Source: Bacillus mycoides (GTDB lineage: Bacteria > Bacillota > Bacilli > Bacillales > Bacillaceae_G). From it: a stretch of DNA of 64,000 nt. The DNA is taken from positions 62,001 to 126,000 of the forward strand of contig NZ_LXLV01000010.1 of NCBI RefSeq assembly GCF_001757995.1. Direction: 5' to 3'. Position numbers and translations under genes: made by a program. Shown here one piece after another: positions 18,646 through 28,532 of this stretch; positions within the stretch are counted from its first letter, which is position 1; every line of letters starts with the position of its first letter. The notes below the pieces were generated by a model. The model did no database searches. It was not told the origin of the DNA and saw only the letters and a program-made list of their open reading frames with translations.

Positions 18646-18717
18646 TTGCTTTTTCTTTATATCATATAGTATAATATTCAAAATCAGCAGGGATTTTTTC
18701 CTGAACTGTGTGCTGAT
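18646..18717 (+). promoter_or_regulatory. Promoter and structured leader of the ArsR-type gene
   Basis: TTGCTT (18646-18651), an 18-bp spacer and TATAAT (18670-18675). The leader to the start codon is about 155 nt. It contains an outer inverted repeat ATCAGCA (18683-18689) / TGCTGAT (18711-18717) and then an SD-like AAAGGAGG at 18719-18726 with no start codon after it. The purpose of the leader is not clear. Confidence 0.5.
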
Positions 18718-18837
18718 AAAAGGAGGAAAAATTTTTCAGCATTATAGGTTGATAAAGTTATGTCGTAACAGGAAATATAAGAACAGATATATAAATAAAT
18801 AATAAAGAAAATAAAAAACGAAAATGAGGGGAACTTT

Positions 18838-19125
18838 ATGAACCAAAATCAATTTGACTGTCGTATTTCAGAAGAAGACGTACAGATGTTAAGAGCATTA
18901 GCGCATCCACTTCGTCTACGTCTAGTAATGGAACTAATGCAGCGTGGAACATGTAATGTAACACAATTACAAGAGGTATTAGAAATTCCGCAATCAACTG
19001 TTTCGCAGCATTTAACGAAATTAAAACAAAATAAAGTAGTACGCTTTGAGAGACGCGGGTTAGAAGTGTACTATCAAATTCATAACGATAAAGTAAGTGA
19101 AGTAGTAAAAACATTATTTTCTTAA
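18838..19125 (+). CDS. ArsR-family winged-helix regulator (PagR/NolR-like)
   Basis: The 95-residue protein is one winged helix-turn-helix: LRALAHPLRLRLVMELMQRG, then CNVTQLQEVLEIPQSTVSQHLTKLKQNKVV as the recognition helix, then a wing RFERRGLEVYYQI. It lacks the paired metal-binding cysteines of arsenic or cadmium sensors; the only cysteines are Cys8 and Cys38. It resembles the PagR/NolR subgroup, including B. anthracis PagR, which responds to redox or metabolic cues rather than metal. No target gene is adjacent. SD GAGGGGAA. Terminator at 19142-19172. Confidence 0.88.
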   Translation: MNQNQFDCRISEEDVQMLRALAHPLRLRLVMELMQRGTCNVTQLQEVLEIPQSTVSQHLTKLKQNKVVRFERRGLEVYYQIHNDKVSEVVKTLFS

Positions 19126-19141
19126 TTTTTGAATATTATGG

Positions 19142-19172
19142 AAAGAAGACGTGTGAAATATACGTCTTTTTT
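19142..19172 (+). terminator. Terminator of the ArsR-type gene
   Basis: AAGACGT (19146-19152) pairs with ACGTCTT (19162-19168), followed by T7. Confidence 0.8.
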
Positions 19173-19334
19173 TATTTGGAAAGGATCTAATAATAGGAAG
19201 ATTTGAGAGCGTATATATATTAGCACGTTAGAAAGAAACAAACTATTGGTTGAAGTGCTAAATTGACGGAATATATTCTGAAGGGATATGAAAAGATAGA
19301 AAGGAGTGTTGTAAGCCAAAGGAGGAATAATATA

Positions 19335-19514
19335 ATGGATGTAAAACGTGTAAAACAGATATTATCTTCTTCAAGTAGAATTGATGTTATATATGAGGGA
19401 GTCCCCGTATGGATTGAGAGCTGTGATGAGCAGAAGGGGAGTGCTCAAGTGTATGACGTATCCAACCCAGGAGAGAGCGTTCACGTGGATATGACGGCTT
19501 TAGAAGAGATGTAA
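19335..19514 (+). CDS. sspH: Small acid-soluble spore protein H
   Basis: Start set at 19335, preceded by the strong SD AAAGGAGG; this gives 59 residues. The sequence ([12 protein letters not shown] then [15 protein letters not shown] and DMTALEEM) is that of SspH, a minor spore-core protein made in the forespore late in sporulation under sigma-G in B. subtilis. It is not of the alpha/beta SASP type. A terminator shared with the convergent peptide transporter follows. Confidence 0.93.
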   Translation: MDVKRVKQILSSSSRIDVIYEGVPVWIESCDEQKGSAQVYDVSNPGESVHVDMTALEEM

Positions 19515-19517
19515 TAG

Positions 19518-19551
19518 AAAAGACGCTTCTAATTGTAGAAGCGTCTTTTTT
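19518..19551. terminator. Bidirectional terminator between sspH and the POT transporter
   Basis: A 13-bp stem (19518-19530 with 19537-19549, loop AATTGT) with flanking A and T runs. Confidence 0.9.
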
Positions 19552-19554
19552 GTG

Positions 19555-20940
19555 TTATTCCATCATACTTGCAACTTTTTTAGAGCAGAGAAGAAGTACA
19601 AATCCTAGGACGATAACGATAATACCGATACTTGCAAATACTTCAAGATAGCCTAATGATTGTGTAAAGGAAGCAAGCTTACCAGCTAACCAGTTAGCCA
19701 TACCTGAACCAGCTAACCATACACCCATTAGTAATGATGCTAATTTAACAGGTGCAATTGCACTTACCATTGATAGACCGATTGGTGATAAGAATAGTTC
19801 GCCAATTGTATGGAACATATAAGTGATAACGATGAATAATAAGTTTGCTTTAACAGTTATATCAGCTTCATTACTTCCAGTTTTTAGAACCGCTAATGTT
19901 AAAACAAGGTAACCTATACCTAGTAAAATCATACCAAATGCCATTTTTGTTGGTACTTTTAAATCGCCACGCTTTGATTTAGAAAGTTTTAACCATAGCA
20001 TAGATACGAATGGTGCAAGTAGTACGATGAATGCTGGGTTAACTGATTGGAACCAAGATGTTGGAACTTCCCATCCGAAAATTGTACGATCTACGAATTT
20101 ATCTGTATAAAGTGTTAAAGAACTACCAGCTTGTTCAAATCCTGCCCAGAAGAATACAACGAAACAAGTTAAAATTACAATTGCCCAAGTGCGATTTTTT
20201 TCTTGTTTTGTTAAAGGTTTCTTTTCAGTTGTAGGTTGATTTTTTGTTTTTTTACCAACAACTGTTGTTCCTGCTGTACCAAGGTAGCGAGGAGCTAATA
20301 AGTTGAAAACAATTTGGCCAATAATCATACCGATACAAGCTGCTAAGAATCCGTATTTATATCCCATAACCATAACGCCATCAACGCTTGTTTTAAAGAA
20401 ATCTTCTGCTAAAAATCCACAAATAAGTGGAGCGAAGAAAGCACCTACGTTAATACCCATATAGAAGATAGTAAATGCACTGTCACGACGTGAATCATTT
20501 TCGTCATACAATTCACCTAACAGTGTAGAAATATTTGGTTTAAAGAATCCATTACCAATAACTAATAGTACTAATCCAAGGAATAGTCCTGTTTTTGTAT
20601 TCATGGAGAATAGTACAAAGTTACCAATCGCCATAATAATTCCGCCGAGAGTAATGGCATGACGTCTTGTAATATAATGATCAGTTAGCCATCCGCCTAT
20701 AATTGGCATGAAATATACTGCCGCTGTAAAAGTACCATATAATTGCACTGCAACTGCCTTATCAAATCCTAACCCGCCACTAACAGCAGCAGTTGTTAAA
20801 TAAAGAACTAAAAGGCCACGCATTCCATAATAACTAAATCTTTCCCACATTTCTGTTAAGAACAACAAATATAATCCTGGTGGATGTTTTTTTGGTGATT
20901 GTTGTTCTCCAGCTTTTTCTAATTTTAAAGCTGCATCCAT
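19555..20940 (-). CDS. POT-family proton-dependent di-/tripeptide transporter (DtpT-like)
   Basis: The 461-residue membrane protein has the POT/PTR2 signatures: the proton-coupling motif EMWERFSYYGMRGLLVLYL (ExxERF), GGWLTDHYITRRHAITLGG, and FYMGINVGAFFAPLICG. The layout is two six-helix bundles with a central basic loop (KKTKNQPTTEKKPLTKQEKN). Such proteins import small peptides with protons. It lies between sspH and the siderophore locus without operon partners. A weak cre-like 14-mer (12 of 14) sits about 160 bp upstream, too weak to list as a site. Confidence 0.93.
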   Translation of the reverse strand: MDAALKLEKAGEQQSPKKHPPGLYLLFLTEMWERFSYYGMRGLLVLYLTTAAVSGGLGFDKAVAVQLYGTFTAAVYFMPIIGGWLTDHYITRRHAITLGGIIMAIGNFVLFSMNTKTGLFLGLVLLVIGNGFFKPNISTLLGELYDENDSRRDSAFTIFYMGINVGAFFAPLICGFLAEDFFKTSVDGVMVMGYKYGFLAACIGMIIGQIVFNLLAPRYLGTAGTTVVGKKTKNQPTTEKKPLTKQEKNRTWAIVILTCFVVFFWAGFEQAGSSLTLYTDKFVDRTIFGWEVPTSWFQSVNPAFIVLLAPFVSMLWLKLSKSKRGDLKVPTKMAFGMILLGIGYLVLTLAVLKTGSNEADITVKANLLFIVITYMFHTIGELFLSPIGLSMVSAIAPVKLASLLMGVWLAGSGMANWLAGKLASFTQSLGYLEVFASIGIIVIVLGFVLLLCSKKVASMME

Positions 20941-21281
20941 TTTTGTTTCCCCCTAATCCTTTATAACGGATATTTATGTAATTATTTTAATTCACAAAAT
21001 ATTTAGAAGTCAATAGAATTATATGGAAATAGCAAGAAAATTTCTAAAAAAATCTATTTTTCTTCAACCGTTATTGTATTTTTCCCTGAAAACAAGATAA
21101 TAAGCGTTTTCAAATGTAGTAATTGAATTCTAAAAGAAAGTAAAATAGTGATAAATCAGAAAATTTAGATTAGAATATTTATTCTGATATAGAGAAAATA
21201 AACTATATTTACTTTTATAATATAACATATCGGGAATAAAAATACAAAATGAAATAATGTGATACTTCAGTGAAATGAAAA
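20941..21281. other. 340-bp AT-rich intergenic region
   Basis: It holds the SD of the peptide transporter (AGGGGGAA on the minus strand) and presumably its promoter. I see no gene. The small minus-strand frame here has no SD and low-complexity content. Confidence 0.5.
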
Positions 21282-21310
21282 AACCAGCTCCATAAAAGAG
21301 GGAGCTGGTT
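21282..21310 (-). terminator. Terminator of the siderophore-binding protein gene
   Basis: A 10-bp perfect stem (21282-21291 with 21301-21310), followed on the minus strand by T6. Confidence 0.88.
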
Positions 21311-21319
21311 AGAATGAAA

Positions 21320-22288
21320 TTATTTAACAAAGCGTTTTTCAATGTCGTCTAGTAGTAAGTTAGCAGCCATTACACCGCCAGCTGTATTCCAAATAACGTC
21401 GTCAACTTTGTATGCTTTTCCGTTCTTTACTGCATTTAAGTTTTTAAATAGAGGATCATTTATATATTCTTTTTCTAGTTCAGAACCTTTCTTCTCATTG
21501 CCTTTATCGAATGTGAAGTAGAATAATACATCACCATCCATTGCAGAAATACGCTCTTTAGATACGTTACGCTCTGCGAAATCATCTTTATTTTGATCAC
21601 CAGGACGTTTAAATCCAAGTTCTTTTAAAATAACGCCAGAGAATGTATCGCCATGATAAATACGAACATCACCAGGCATAAAGCGTACCATAGAAATTTC
21701 TTGATTTACTGTATCACCAAGTTTGCCTTTTAAATCTTCCATACGTTTTCCGTAATCAGCTAAAACCTTTTGACCTTCTTTTTCCTTATTTAAAGCTTTT
21801 GCATAAAATTTGAAGTTATCTTTCCATTCACCACGTAATGTTTCCGAGAAAACAGTAGGTGCAATAGCTTTTAATTGCTCATACACTTTTTCGTGGCGCA
21901 TTTTGTTACCGATAATTAAGTCTGGTTTTAAAGAAGCGATAGTTTCAACGTTAACTTGTCCTTCATCGCCAACAACTTTTACATCTTTCATTTTATCCTT
22001 AATATGCGGATACCATGGGTCACCTGTCCAAGACTTTACAGCCCCAACTGGTTTTACACCTAATTCGAGTAAAGCTTCAGTTCCTTCATTAGTTAAAATA
22101 ACTACACGTTTTGGATTGGCAGGAACTTCTGTTTTACCCATTGCGTGCTCAACCGTAATCATTTCTTTTTTATTATCTTCTTTTGTTGATTCTTCTTTGT
22201 TATTTGATTTTCCACAAGCACTTAAAAGAAGTGAAAAAGCTAGTAGAAATACAAATACTGTAAACGATTTCTTTTGCATGAAATTCAT
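21320..22288 (-). CDS. yfiY: Iron-siderophore ABC transporter binding lipoprotein (YfiY-like)
   Basis: The 322-residue protein has a lipoprotein signal peptide (lipobox LLSAC) and a periplasmic-binding-protein fold of the FecB/FhuD class: VPANPKRVVILTNEGTEALLELGVKPVGAV, then ETIASLKPDLIIGNK, then VRFMPGDVRIYHGDTFSGVILKELGF. It is divergent from two FecCD permease genes, the arrangement of B. subtilis yfiY-yfiZ-yfhA, which takes up hydroxamate/citrate-type siderophores (schizokinen, arthrobactin). The substrate in this organism is inferred from that synteny. SD GTAGGGGG. The intergenic region holds Fur-like sites, so expression should rise on iron limitation. Confidence 0.85.
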   Translation of the reverse strand: MNFMQKKSFTVFVFLLAFSLLLSACGKSNNKEESTKEDNKKEMITVEHAMGKTEVPANPKRVVILTNEGTEALLELGVKPVGAVKSWTGDPWYPHIKDKMKDVKVVGDEGQVNVETIASLKPDLIIGNKMRHEKVYEQLKAIAPTVFSETLRGEWKDNFKFYAKALNKEKEGQKVLADYGKRMEDLKGKLGDTVNQEISMVRFMPGDVRIYHGDTFSGVILKELGFKRPGDQNKDDFAERNVSKERISAMDGDVLFYFTFDKGNEKKGSELEKEYINDPLFKNLNAVKNGKAYKVDDVIWNTAGGVMAANLLLDDIEKRFVK

Positions 22289-22333
22289 TATGTACCCCCT
22301 ACATGTTGAGAATATTTTTCAATAGCAAGCATG

Positions 22334-22423
22334 ATATTAAGCCTTTATCTTTGGATTGTCAATATATATTACTGAAAATAGTTCTCATTATCGTTGACAA
22401 TGAGAATTAAGTTGAAATACACT
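22334..22423. promoter_or_regulatory. Divergent promoters of the siderophore locus
   Basis: For the minus-strand gene: TTGACA (22357-22362), 17-bp spacer, TAATAT (22334-22339). For the plus-strand permeases: TTGACA (22394-22399), 18-bp spacer, TACACT (22418-22423). Confidence 0.75.
22373..22406. promoter_or_regulatory. Fur boxes between the divergent siderophore genes
   Basis: TGAAAATAGTTCTCA (22373-22387) fits the 7-1-7 Fur box TGATAATNATTATCA at most outer positions. It overlaps TTCTCATT (22382-22389) repeated inverted as AATGAGAA (22399-22406). Both lie over the promoters. Confidence 0.7.
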
Positions 22424-22460
22424 TACAACGTATCATTATACATTGAAGGGGAAACGCTGC

Positions 22461-23465
22461 ATGTTATTAAAAACAAATCAAGCAAAATGGATTGGATTAC
22501 TTGTTGGAATCATTGCAGTCGTTATTTGTATTTGGGGAAGCATTATTTTCGGATATACAAATACGAGTTGGAAATTAGCTTTAGATGCTTTTTTCCATTT
22601 TAATGGTTCAAATGAGCATATTATTATTCAAAATGTGCGTCTACCAAGGGCGTTAATTGCAGCAAGTGTTGGTGCTAGTTTAGCCATTGCGGGTTGTTTA
22701 ATGCAAACTTTAACAAAGAACCCGCTTGCTTCTCCAGATTTTATTGGATTAAATTCAGGCGCTGCGTTCTTCATAGTTGTAGCAATTGTTATCTTTTCCG
22801 TGACATCATTATCAGCTTTCACGTGGATCGCCTTTTTAGGAGCAGCAGTTGCAGCAGTACTTGTATTTGCCTCTAGTTCTTTAGGAAAAGAAGGGACAAC
22901 ACCTCTTAAGTTAACATTAGCAGGTGTAGCAATTAGTGCTTTATTTTCATCATTAACACAAGGGTTACTTGTTTTAAATGAAAAGGCGATGGAAGAGGTA
23001 TTATTTTGGCTTGCGGGATCTGTGCAAGGAAGAAAGTTAGAAATTTTACAATCTGTATTCCCGTATTTATTAGTAGGATGGATTGCATCTCTTATGATGG
23101 CAGGGAAAGTAAATACATTGATGATGGGAGAAGACGTCGCAAAAGGACTTGGACAACGAACAATTTTAATGAAATCATTCGTGTTACTTATTATTGTACT
23201 GTTGTCTGGTGGTTCAGTTGCGGTTGCTGGTCCAATTGGATTTATTGGTATTGTGACTCCGCATTTTGCCAGATTTCTTGTTGGAGTAGATCACAGGTGG
23301 AGAGTACCGTATAGCGGTTTGTTAGGTGCAATACTACTAATCTTAGCTGATATAGCAGCAAGATATGTCATTATGCCACAAGAAGTACCAGTAGGGGTTA
23401 TGACAGCATTTATTGGTGCACCGTTCTTTATTTATATTGCACGTAAGAGAGGGCTTAGCAAATGA
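22461..23465 (+). CDS. yfiZ: FecCD-type siderophore permease (YfiZ-like)
   Basis: Start set at ATG 22461 (MLLKTNQAKWIGLLVG), with SD AAGGGG; a TTG 18 bp upstream is less likely. The 334-residue protein has about ten membrane helices and the FecCD motifs NVRLPRALIAASVGASLAIAGCLMQ, NPLASPDFIGLNSGA and AGPIGFIGIVTPHFARFLVG. It is half of the permease pair for the binding protein encoded divergently. Its stop overlaps the start of the second permease by 4 bp (ATGA), indicating translational coupling. Confidence 0.9.
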   Translation: MLLKTNQAKWIGLLVGIIAVVICIWGSIIFGYTNTSWKLALDAFFHFNGSNEHIIIQNVRLPRALIAASVGASLAIAGCLMQTLTKNPLASPDFIGLNSGAAFFIVVAIVIFSVTSLSAFTWIAFLGAAVAAVLVFASSSLGKEGTTPLKLTLAGVAISALFSSLTQGLLVLNEKAMEEVLFWLAGSVQGRKLEILQSVFPYLLVGWIASLMMAGKVNTLMMGEDVAKGLGQRTILMKSFVLLIIVLLSGGSVAVAGPIGFIGIVTPHFARFLVGVDHRWRVPYSGLLGAILLILADIAARYVIMPQEVPVGVMTAFIGAPFFIYIARKRGLSK

Positions 23466-24520
23466 AGAAGTATATTCCATTTCGTATTGGAAAAGGCGGG
23501 CTCTCGTTTTTAATGTACAAACGAGCTTGTCTCGTCTTATTGAGTTTACTAGTTGTATTAATAGGGTTATTTTTTGCGAGCGCAGGTATGGGAGATATGA
23601 AAATTGCTCCTTATGACGTATGGCAAGCGATTACCGGAAATGGTGATGCGATGTCAAATATGGTTGTAAATAAGTTTCGTATGCCGCGTATTTTAATTGC
23701 TATTCTCGTAGGAATTGCGCTTGCGGTAGCAGGTTGTATTTTACAAGGGCTCGTTCGAAATCCACTTGCTTCTCCGGATATTATCGGAATTACGGGCGGG
23801 GCAAGTGTTGCAGTTGTACTCTTTTTAGCTATATTTAGTGATAAAAACAATGCGCTAACAGTAAGCATTCATTATATGCCGCTAGCAGCTTTTGCTGGGG
23901 CAACAATTGTAGCGTTTTTTGTATATTTATTTGCATGGAAAAATGATGGATTATCACCGATTAGTCTCGTTTTAATTGGTGTTGGATTTTGGGCATTAAC
24001 GAAAGCAGCAACAACTTTATTTATGTTATTAGCACCGATTTATCAAGCAAGTCAAGCGAATGTATGGATCACAGGTACTGTTTATGGTTCTTCATGGCAA
24101 AATGTTATGGTACTTGCGCCTTGGGTTCTCATTTTAACGACAATATCATTTATCGCTGCGAGACATTTAAATGCACAAGAGCTAGGGGATGATATAGCAG
24201 TGGGACTTGGTGTTCCTTTAACGAAGTCGCGTGTATTTATGTTGTTACTTAGTACAGCTTTAATTGGTGGAGCAGTTGCCTTTGCAGGAGGAATTGGATT
24301 TGTTGGTTTAATGGCACCTCATATTTCACGAAGGTTAGTTGGCTCTTTCTACGGTGCATTGCTCCCAGTTGCGGCGATTATCGGTGCAATTCTAGTACTT
24401 GCTGCAGATTTAATTGGGCGTACAGTTTTCGCGCCACTTGAAATTCCAGCAGGGGTATTTACATCAGCAATTGGTGCACCTTATTTTATTTATTTACTTT
24501 ATAAAAGTCGGAATTCATAA
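23462..24520 (+). CDS. yfhA: FecCD-type siderophore permease (YfhA-like)
   Basis: The 352-residue protein is the second permease subunit, paralogous to its neighbour: NKFRMPRILIAILVGIALAVAGCILQGLVRNPLASPDIIGITGGAS, then GGAVAFAGGIGFVGLMAPHISRRLVG. It begins inside the stop region of the first permease and ends 12 bp before the ATPase gene, so the three form one operon. By family, the two subunits form the membrane channel for a ferric siderophore. Confidence 0.9.
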   Translation: MKKYIPFRIGKGGLSFLMYKRACLVLLSLLVVLIGLFFASAGMGDMKIAPYDVWQAITGNGDAMSNMVVNKFRMPRILIAILVGIALAVAGCILQGLVRNPLASPDIIGITGGASVAVVLFLAIFSDKNNALTVSIHYMPLAAFAGATIVAFFVYLFAWKNDGLSPISLVLIGVGFWALTKAATTLFMLLAPIYQASQANVWITGTVYGSSWQNVMVLAPWVLILTTISFIAARHLNAQELGDDIAVGLGVPLTKSRVFMLLLSTALIGGAVAFAGGIGFVGLMAPHISRRLVGSFYGALLPVAAIIGAILVLAADLIGRTVFAPLEIPAGVFTSAIGAPYFIYLLYKSRNS

Positions 24521-24532
24521 AGGGAGATGAAT

Positions 24533-25354
24533 ATGCAAAAAGCATTGGAGACGAAACGCTTGACGCTGTCGTATGGTGAAACGATTATTATTGATGAGCT
24601 GAATTTAGAAATTCCAAAAGGAGAAATTACAATCTTCATCGGTTCTAACGGTTGTGGTAAATCAACTTTATTACGTTCACTAGCTAGATTATTAAAGCCA
24701 ACAACCGGTGACATTTTGTTAGATAATCAAGCAATTCAAAGCATGCAAACGAAGCAAATCGCTCGTCAAATGGCGATTTTACCGCAAGGGCCACAAGCAC
24801 CGGAAGGACTTACAGTATTACAACTTGTTAAGCAAGGACGTTATCCATATCAAACATGGCTGAAGCAATGGTCAGAAAAAGATGAGGAAATGGTACAAAA
24901 AGCGCTTGCGGCAACGGGTATGACAGAATTTGCTGAGCGTGATGTTCATGCTCTTTCAGGTGGACAACGTCAACGTGCTTGGATTGCAATGACTCTTGCA
25001 CAAGATACCGATATTATTTTACTGGATGAGCCAACTACATATTTAGATATGACTCACCAAATTGAAGTGTTAGATTTATTATTCGAATTAAATGAAACAG
25101 AGAAAAGAACGATTGTTATGGTATTGCATGATTTGAACTTGGCATGCCGTTATGCAGACAATATTGTAGCTATTCAGGATAAACAAATATATGCGCAAGG
25201 TAAACCAGAAGAAGTTGTTGATCAAAAGTTAGTTCGTGATGTATTCCGTATGGAGTGTCAAATAAGCGCTGATCCGTTATTTGGAACACCGCTCTGTATC
25301 CCGCATGGAAGAGGAAGAAGTGTACGTAAAGAAGCTGTTCAGGCGATGAGATAA
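24533..25354 (+). CDS. Siderophore ABC transporter ATPase (FecE/YusV-like)
   Basis: Start set at ATG 24533 because SD AAAGGGAG then stands 6 nt away; the ATG at 24527 touches the SD. The 273-residue ATPase has Walker [10 protein letters not shown], signature [10 protein letters not shown], Walker [14 protein letters not shown] and the switch histidine in [13 protein letters not shown]. It drives the YfiZ-YfhA-like permease. In B. subtilis the equivalent system borrows the ATPase YusV from elsewhere; here a cognate ATPase is in the operon. The terminator follows at once. Confidence 0.92.
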   Translation: MQKALETKRLTLSYGETIIIDELNLEIPKGEITIFIGSNGCGKSTLLRSLARLLKPTTGDILLDNQAIQSMQTKQIARQMAILPQGPQAPEGLTVLQLVKQGRYPYQTWLKQWSEKDEEMVQKALAATGMTEFAERDVHALSGGQRQRAWIAMTLAQDTDIILLDEPTTYLDMTHQIEVLDLLFELNETEKRTIVMVLHDLNLACRYADNIVAIQDKQIYAQGKPEEVVDQKLVRDVFRMECQISADPLFGTPLCIPHGRGRSVRKEAVQAMR

Positions 25355-25382
25355 AAAAACGATGAGTAATTCATCGTTTTTT
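25354..25382. terminator. Bidirectional terminator after the siderophore operon
   Basis: A 12-bp stem (25354-25365 with 25371-25382, loop GTAAT), A- and T-flanked; the convergent methyltransferase ends at its right edge. Confidence 0.88.
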
Positions 25383-26114
25383 TTATTTTTTGCAAGAAAA
25401 TAGTAGGAAAAGGGGAATACGTAAGCGACGTTCATATTCTTCTTTACTCTGAAAATAGGTTTGATTTGGTGTAGCTTCTTTTAGGTTTGTAATGGTAAAT
25501 CCGGCTTGTTGTAATAATGTAAAATATTCCTCAGTTGTCCGATGATATTTAATAACCTCTTGATCAATCCACGGCTCAACTCGTTTCCCCGTTTTGAAAT
25601 AATCATCGACGAGCCAGCTAGTTCTTTTACAACTTGTTTGTAAGCTTTCAAACGAAGAGGTAATAACGGGATGTTGAACGCTAAAGGTAAAGGTCCCGTT
25701 TGGTTTTAAAGTTTGAAACACATTTTGAAAAATAATATCAAGGTGTTCAATATAATGTAAGGCGAGTCTAGATGTTACTAAATCAAAAGTAGAAGGAGGA
25801 TAGGTATAGTCTTTGAGGTTTAGCAAATGGACAGTACCATTTTTATTTTCTAGGTGCTTATTAGCTTTTTCATACATACGCTCGGAGCCTTCAATGCCGG
25901 TGTAAGAGTGGCAGCCATTTTCTAATAATTCCTCGCCAAATTTTGCATCACCACAACCTAAATCGAGAATTTGTTTTCTTTGTACATTACCAATGAGCTG
26001 AAAGAATGCTGGTTTTTCAAGTGATTCGTTTGGACTATTTTCTCGATATCTTCGCTTCATATAGTGTTCTAAAAACGATTCGTTATTATATACATCAGAT
26101 TCAGTAAATGCCAT
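25383..26114 (-). CDS. Class I SAM-dependent methyltransferase
   Basis: Start set at 26114 (MAFTESDVYNN), which has the SD AAGGGGGC; the frame extends 10 codons further without a better SD. The 243-residue protein has the Rossmann motif I KQILDLGCGDAKFGEEL, motif II TGIEGSERMYEKA, motif DLVTSRLALHYIEH and post-III GTFTFSVQHPVI. It looks like UbiE/BioC-type small-molecule methyltransferases. The substrate is unknown and the neighbours give no hint. Confidence 0.83.
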   Translation of the reverse strand: MAFTESDVYNNESFLEHYMKRRYRENSPNESLEKPAFFQLIGNVQRKQILDLGCGDAKFGEELLENGCHSYTGIEGSERMYEKANKHLENKNGTVHLLNLKDYTYPPSTFDLVTSRLALHYIEHLDIIFQNVFQTLKPNGTFTFSVQHPVITSSFESLQTSCKRTSWLVDDYFKTGKRVEPWIDQEVIKYHRTTEEYFTLLQQAGFTITNLKEATPNQTYFQSKEEYERRLRIPLFLLFSCKK

Positions 26115-26205
26115 GTTTGAAGCCCCCTTGAATATTTTTTTCATTCTATCAAATATGAAAAGTAAATAATAGATTTCTTGTAATGAATCGTATATAATCT
26201 AAAAT

Positions 26206-26219
26206 TGTAAGCGGTTTCT
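26206..26219. promoter_or_regulatory. Candidate cre site upstream of kbl-tdh
   Basis: TGTAAGCGGTTTCT matches the CcpA consensus TGWAANCGNTNWCA at 13 of 14 positions, about 110 bp upstream of kbl. It would link threonine breakdown to carbon catabolite control. Confidence 0.6.
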
Positions 26220-26327
26220 TTAAACTATTTTTCTATAATAAATTCTGAAAACGTGTTAAGCTAGTAGAGGGATTATTAGAACTATTAAGATAATAATTCG
26301 CTTACATGAACGATGGGAGGCTTCACG

Positions 26328-27518
26328 ATGTCTAGTAAAACACTTGCAAACTTTTTAGAAGAAAATTTAGAGGATTTAAAATCAAAGGGGCTTTATAACG
26401 TAATTGATCCGCTTGAAAGTCCAAATGGACCGATTATTACAATTGGCGGAAAAGAATATATTAACTTATCTTCAAACAACTATCTTGGATTAGCGACTGA
26501 TAATCGCTTACAAGAAGCAGCAATTGGTGCAATTCATAAGTACGGCGTTGGAGCAGGAGCTGTTCGTACAATTAATGGTACTTTAGATTTGCATATCAAA
26601 TTAGAAGAAACAATTGCAAAGTTTAAACATACAGAAGCAGCAATTGCTTATCAATCAGGATTTAACTGTAATATGGCAGCGATTTCAGCCGTTATGGATA
26701 AAAATGATGCGATTCTTTCAGATGAATTAAACCATGCATCTATTATTGATGGTAGTCGTCTATCAAGAGCGAAAATCATCGTTTATAAGCATTCTGATAT
26801 GGAAGATTTACGCAAAAAAGCAATCGAGGCAAAAGAATCAGGTCTTTACAATAAATTAATGGTTATTACAGACGGTGTTTTCTCAATGGATGGAGATATT
26901 GCAAAATTACCAGAGATTGTTGAAATTGCAGAAGAGCTGGATTTAATGACATATGTAGATGATGCACACGGTTCAGGTGTACTTGGCAAAGGTGCAGGTA
27001 CTGTAAAACATTTCGGCCTTTCTGATAAAGTTGATTTCCAAATTGGTACATTATCAAAAGCAATTGGGGTAATTGGTGGATATGTAGCTGGGAAACAAAA
27101 CTTAATCGATTGGTTAAAAGTGCGTTCACGTCCATTCTTATTCTCAACAGCTTTAACACCAGCTGATGCAGCTGCTTGTATGAGATCAATTGAAATTTTA
27201 ATGGAAAGCACAGAGTTACACGATCTTTTATGGGAAAATGGTCGCTATTTAAAACAAGGGTTAAAAGAACTTGGCTTTAACATTGGAGAAAGTGAAACAC
27301 CAATTACACCTTGTATTATTGGTGATGAAGTATTAACACAAGAATTTAGTAAACGTCTAAATGAAGAAGGCGTATATGCAAAATCTATCGTATTCCCAAC
27401 CGTAGCAAAAGGAATGGGACGCGTTCGTAATATGCCTACAGCAGCTCATACGAAAGAAATGTTAGATGAAGCAATTCGTAAGTATGAAAAAGTAGGGAAA
27501 GAAATGGGTATCATTTAA
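26328..27518 (+). CDS. kbl: Glycine C-acetyltransferase (2-amino-3-ketobutyrate CoA ligase)
   Basis: Start set at ATG 26328 with SD GGGAGG; 396 residues, the normal length. It is a PLP enzyme of the alpha-oxoamine synthase family: [53 protein letters not shown] and the PLP-lysine context [16 protein letters not shown]. It cleaves 2-amino-3-oxobutyrate with CoA to glycine and acetyl-CoA. The threonine dehydrogenase gene follows 44 bp downstream, so the two form the threonine-to-glycine pathway. A cre-like site upstream suggests CcpA control. Confidence 0.95.
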   Translation: MSSKTLANFLEENLEDLKSKGLYNVIDPLESPNGPIITIGGKEYINLSSNNYLGLATDNRLQEAAIGAIHKYGVGAGAVRTINGTLDLHIKLEETIAKFKHTEAAIAYQSGFNCNMAAISAVMDKNDAILSDELNHASIIDGSRLSRAKIIVYKHSDMEDLRKKAIEAKESGLYNKLMVITDGVFSMDGDIAKLPEIVEIAEELDLMTYVDDAHGSGVLGKGAGTVKHFGLSDKVDFQIGTLSKAIGVIGGYVAGKQNLIDWLKVRSRPFLFSTALTPADAAACMRSIEILMESTELHDLLWENGRYLKQGLKELGFNIGESETPITPCIIGDEVLTQEFSKRLNEEGVYAKSIVFPTVAKGMGRVRNMPTAAHTKEMLDEAIRKYEKVGKEMGII

Positions 27519-27562
27519 TTAACGACATCTTTTGAATAGCTTGCAAATGAGGAGTGGGAAAA

Positions 27563-28528
27563 ATGAAAAAAATTCTAGTAACCGGTTCTTTGGGGCAAAT
27601 TGGTTCTGAACTAGTAATGAAACTTCGTGATGTATACGGTGCATCAAATGTTATTGCAACAGATATTCGTGAAACAGATAGTGAAGTAGTAAAGTCTGGT
27701 CCATTTGAAACGTTAGATGTAACGGATGGACAAAAATTACATGATATTGCAAAGCGTAATGAAGTAGATACAATTATTCATTTAGCGGCTTTACTTTCAG
27801 CAACTGCAGAAAAAAATCCGTTATTTGCTTGGAATTTAAACATGGGCGGACTTGTAAATGCATTAGAAGCAGCACGTGAATTAAACTGTAAGTTTTTCAC
27901 GCCAAGTTCTATCGGTGCATTTGGTCCATCAACGCCAAAAGATAATACACCACAAGATACAATTCAGCGTCCTACTACGATGTATGGGGTAAACAAAGTA
28001 GCAGGAGAATTACTATGTGATTATTATCATCAAAAGTTTGGCGTTGATACGCGCGGCGTACGTTTCCCAGGCTTAATTTCTTACGTAGCTCCTCCAGGAG
28101 GCGGAACAACTGACTATGCAGTTGAAATTTATTATGAGGCGATTAAAAAAGGTGCATACACCTCATACATTGCAGAAGGAACATACATGGACATGATGTA
28201 TATGCCAGATGCTTTACAAGCAATCATCTCATTAATGGAAGCTGATCCAAATAAACTAGTTCATAGAAATGCGTTTAACATTACAGCAATGAGCTTTGAA
28301 CCAGAGCAAATCGCAGCATCAATTCGTAAACACATTCCGAACTTTACAATGGATTACGCAGTAGATCCTGCTCGTCAAACAATTGCTGATAGCTGGCCAA
28401 ATTCTATTGACGCAACTGCGGCAATGAAAGAGTGGGGCTTTAAAGCAGAATATGATTTAGACAAAATGACAACTGACATGCTGGCTAAGTTAAAAAAAAA
28501 GCTCGCATCTGAGTTAGTAATGAATTAA
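27563..28528 (+). CDS. tdh: L-threonine 3-dehydrogenase, SDR type
   Basis: Start set at ATG 27563 ([17 protein letters not shown]), after SD GGAG; 321 residues. It is an extended short-chain dehydrogenase with the NAD-binding GSLGQIGSE, a DIRETDSE second-strand acid, the catalytic YGVNK motif after [11 protein letters not shown], and VRFPGLISY. It differs from the zinc MDR-type Tdh of E. coli and resembles the UDP-galactose-epimerase-like TDH. It oxidises threonine to 2-amino-3-oxobutyrate, which Kbl then cleaves. Confidence 0.93.
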   Translation: MKKILVTGSLGQIGSELVMKLRDVYGASNVIATDIRETDSEVVKSGPFETLDVTDGQKLHDIAKRNEVDTIIHLAALLSATAEKNPLFAWNLNMGGLVNALEAARELNCKFFTPSSIGAFGPSTPKDNTPQDTIQRPTTMYGVNKVAGELLCDYYHQKFGVDTRGVRFPGLISYVAPPGGGTTDYAVEIYYEAIKKGAYTSYIAEGTYMDMMYMPDALQAIISLMEADPNKLVHRNAFNITAMSFEPEQIAASIRKHIPNFTMDYAVDPARQTIADSWPNSIDATAAMKEWGFKAEYDLDKMTTDMLAKLKKKLASELVMN

Positions 28529-28532
28529 TAGG

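Noticed and set aside
21099-21112. cre-like 14-mer upstream of the peptide transporter
   Set aside because: It matches only 12 of 14 positions and misses an outer pair, which is too weak.
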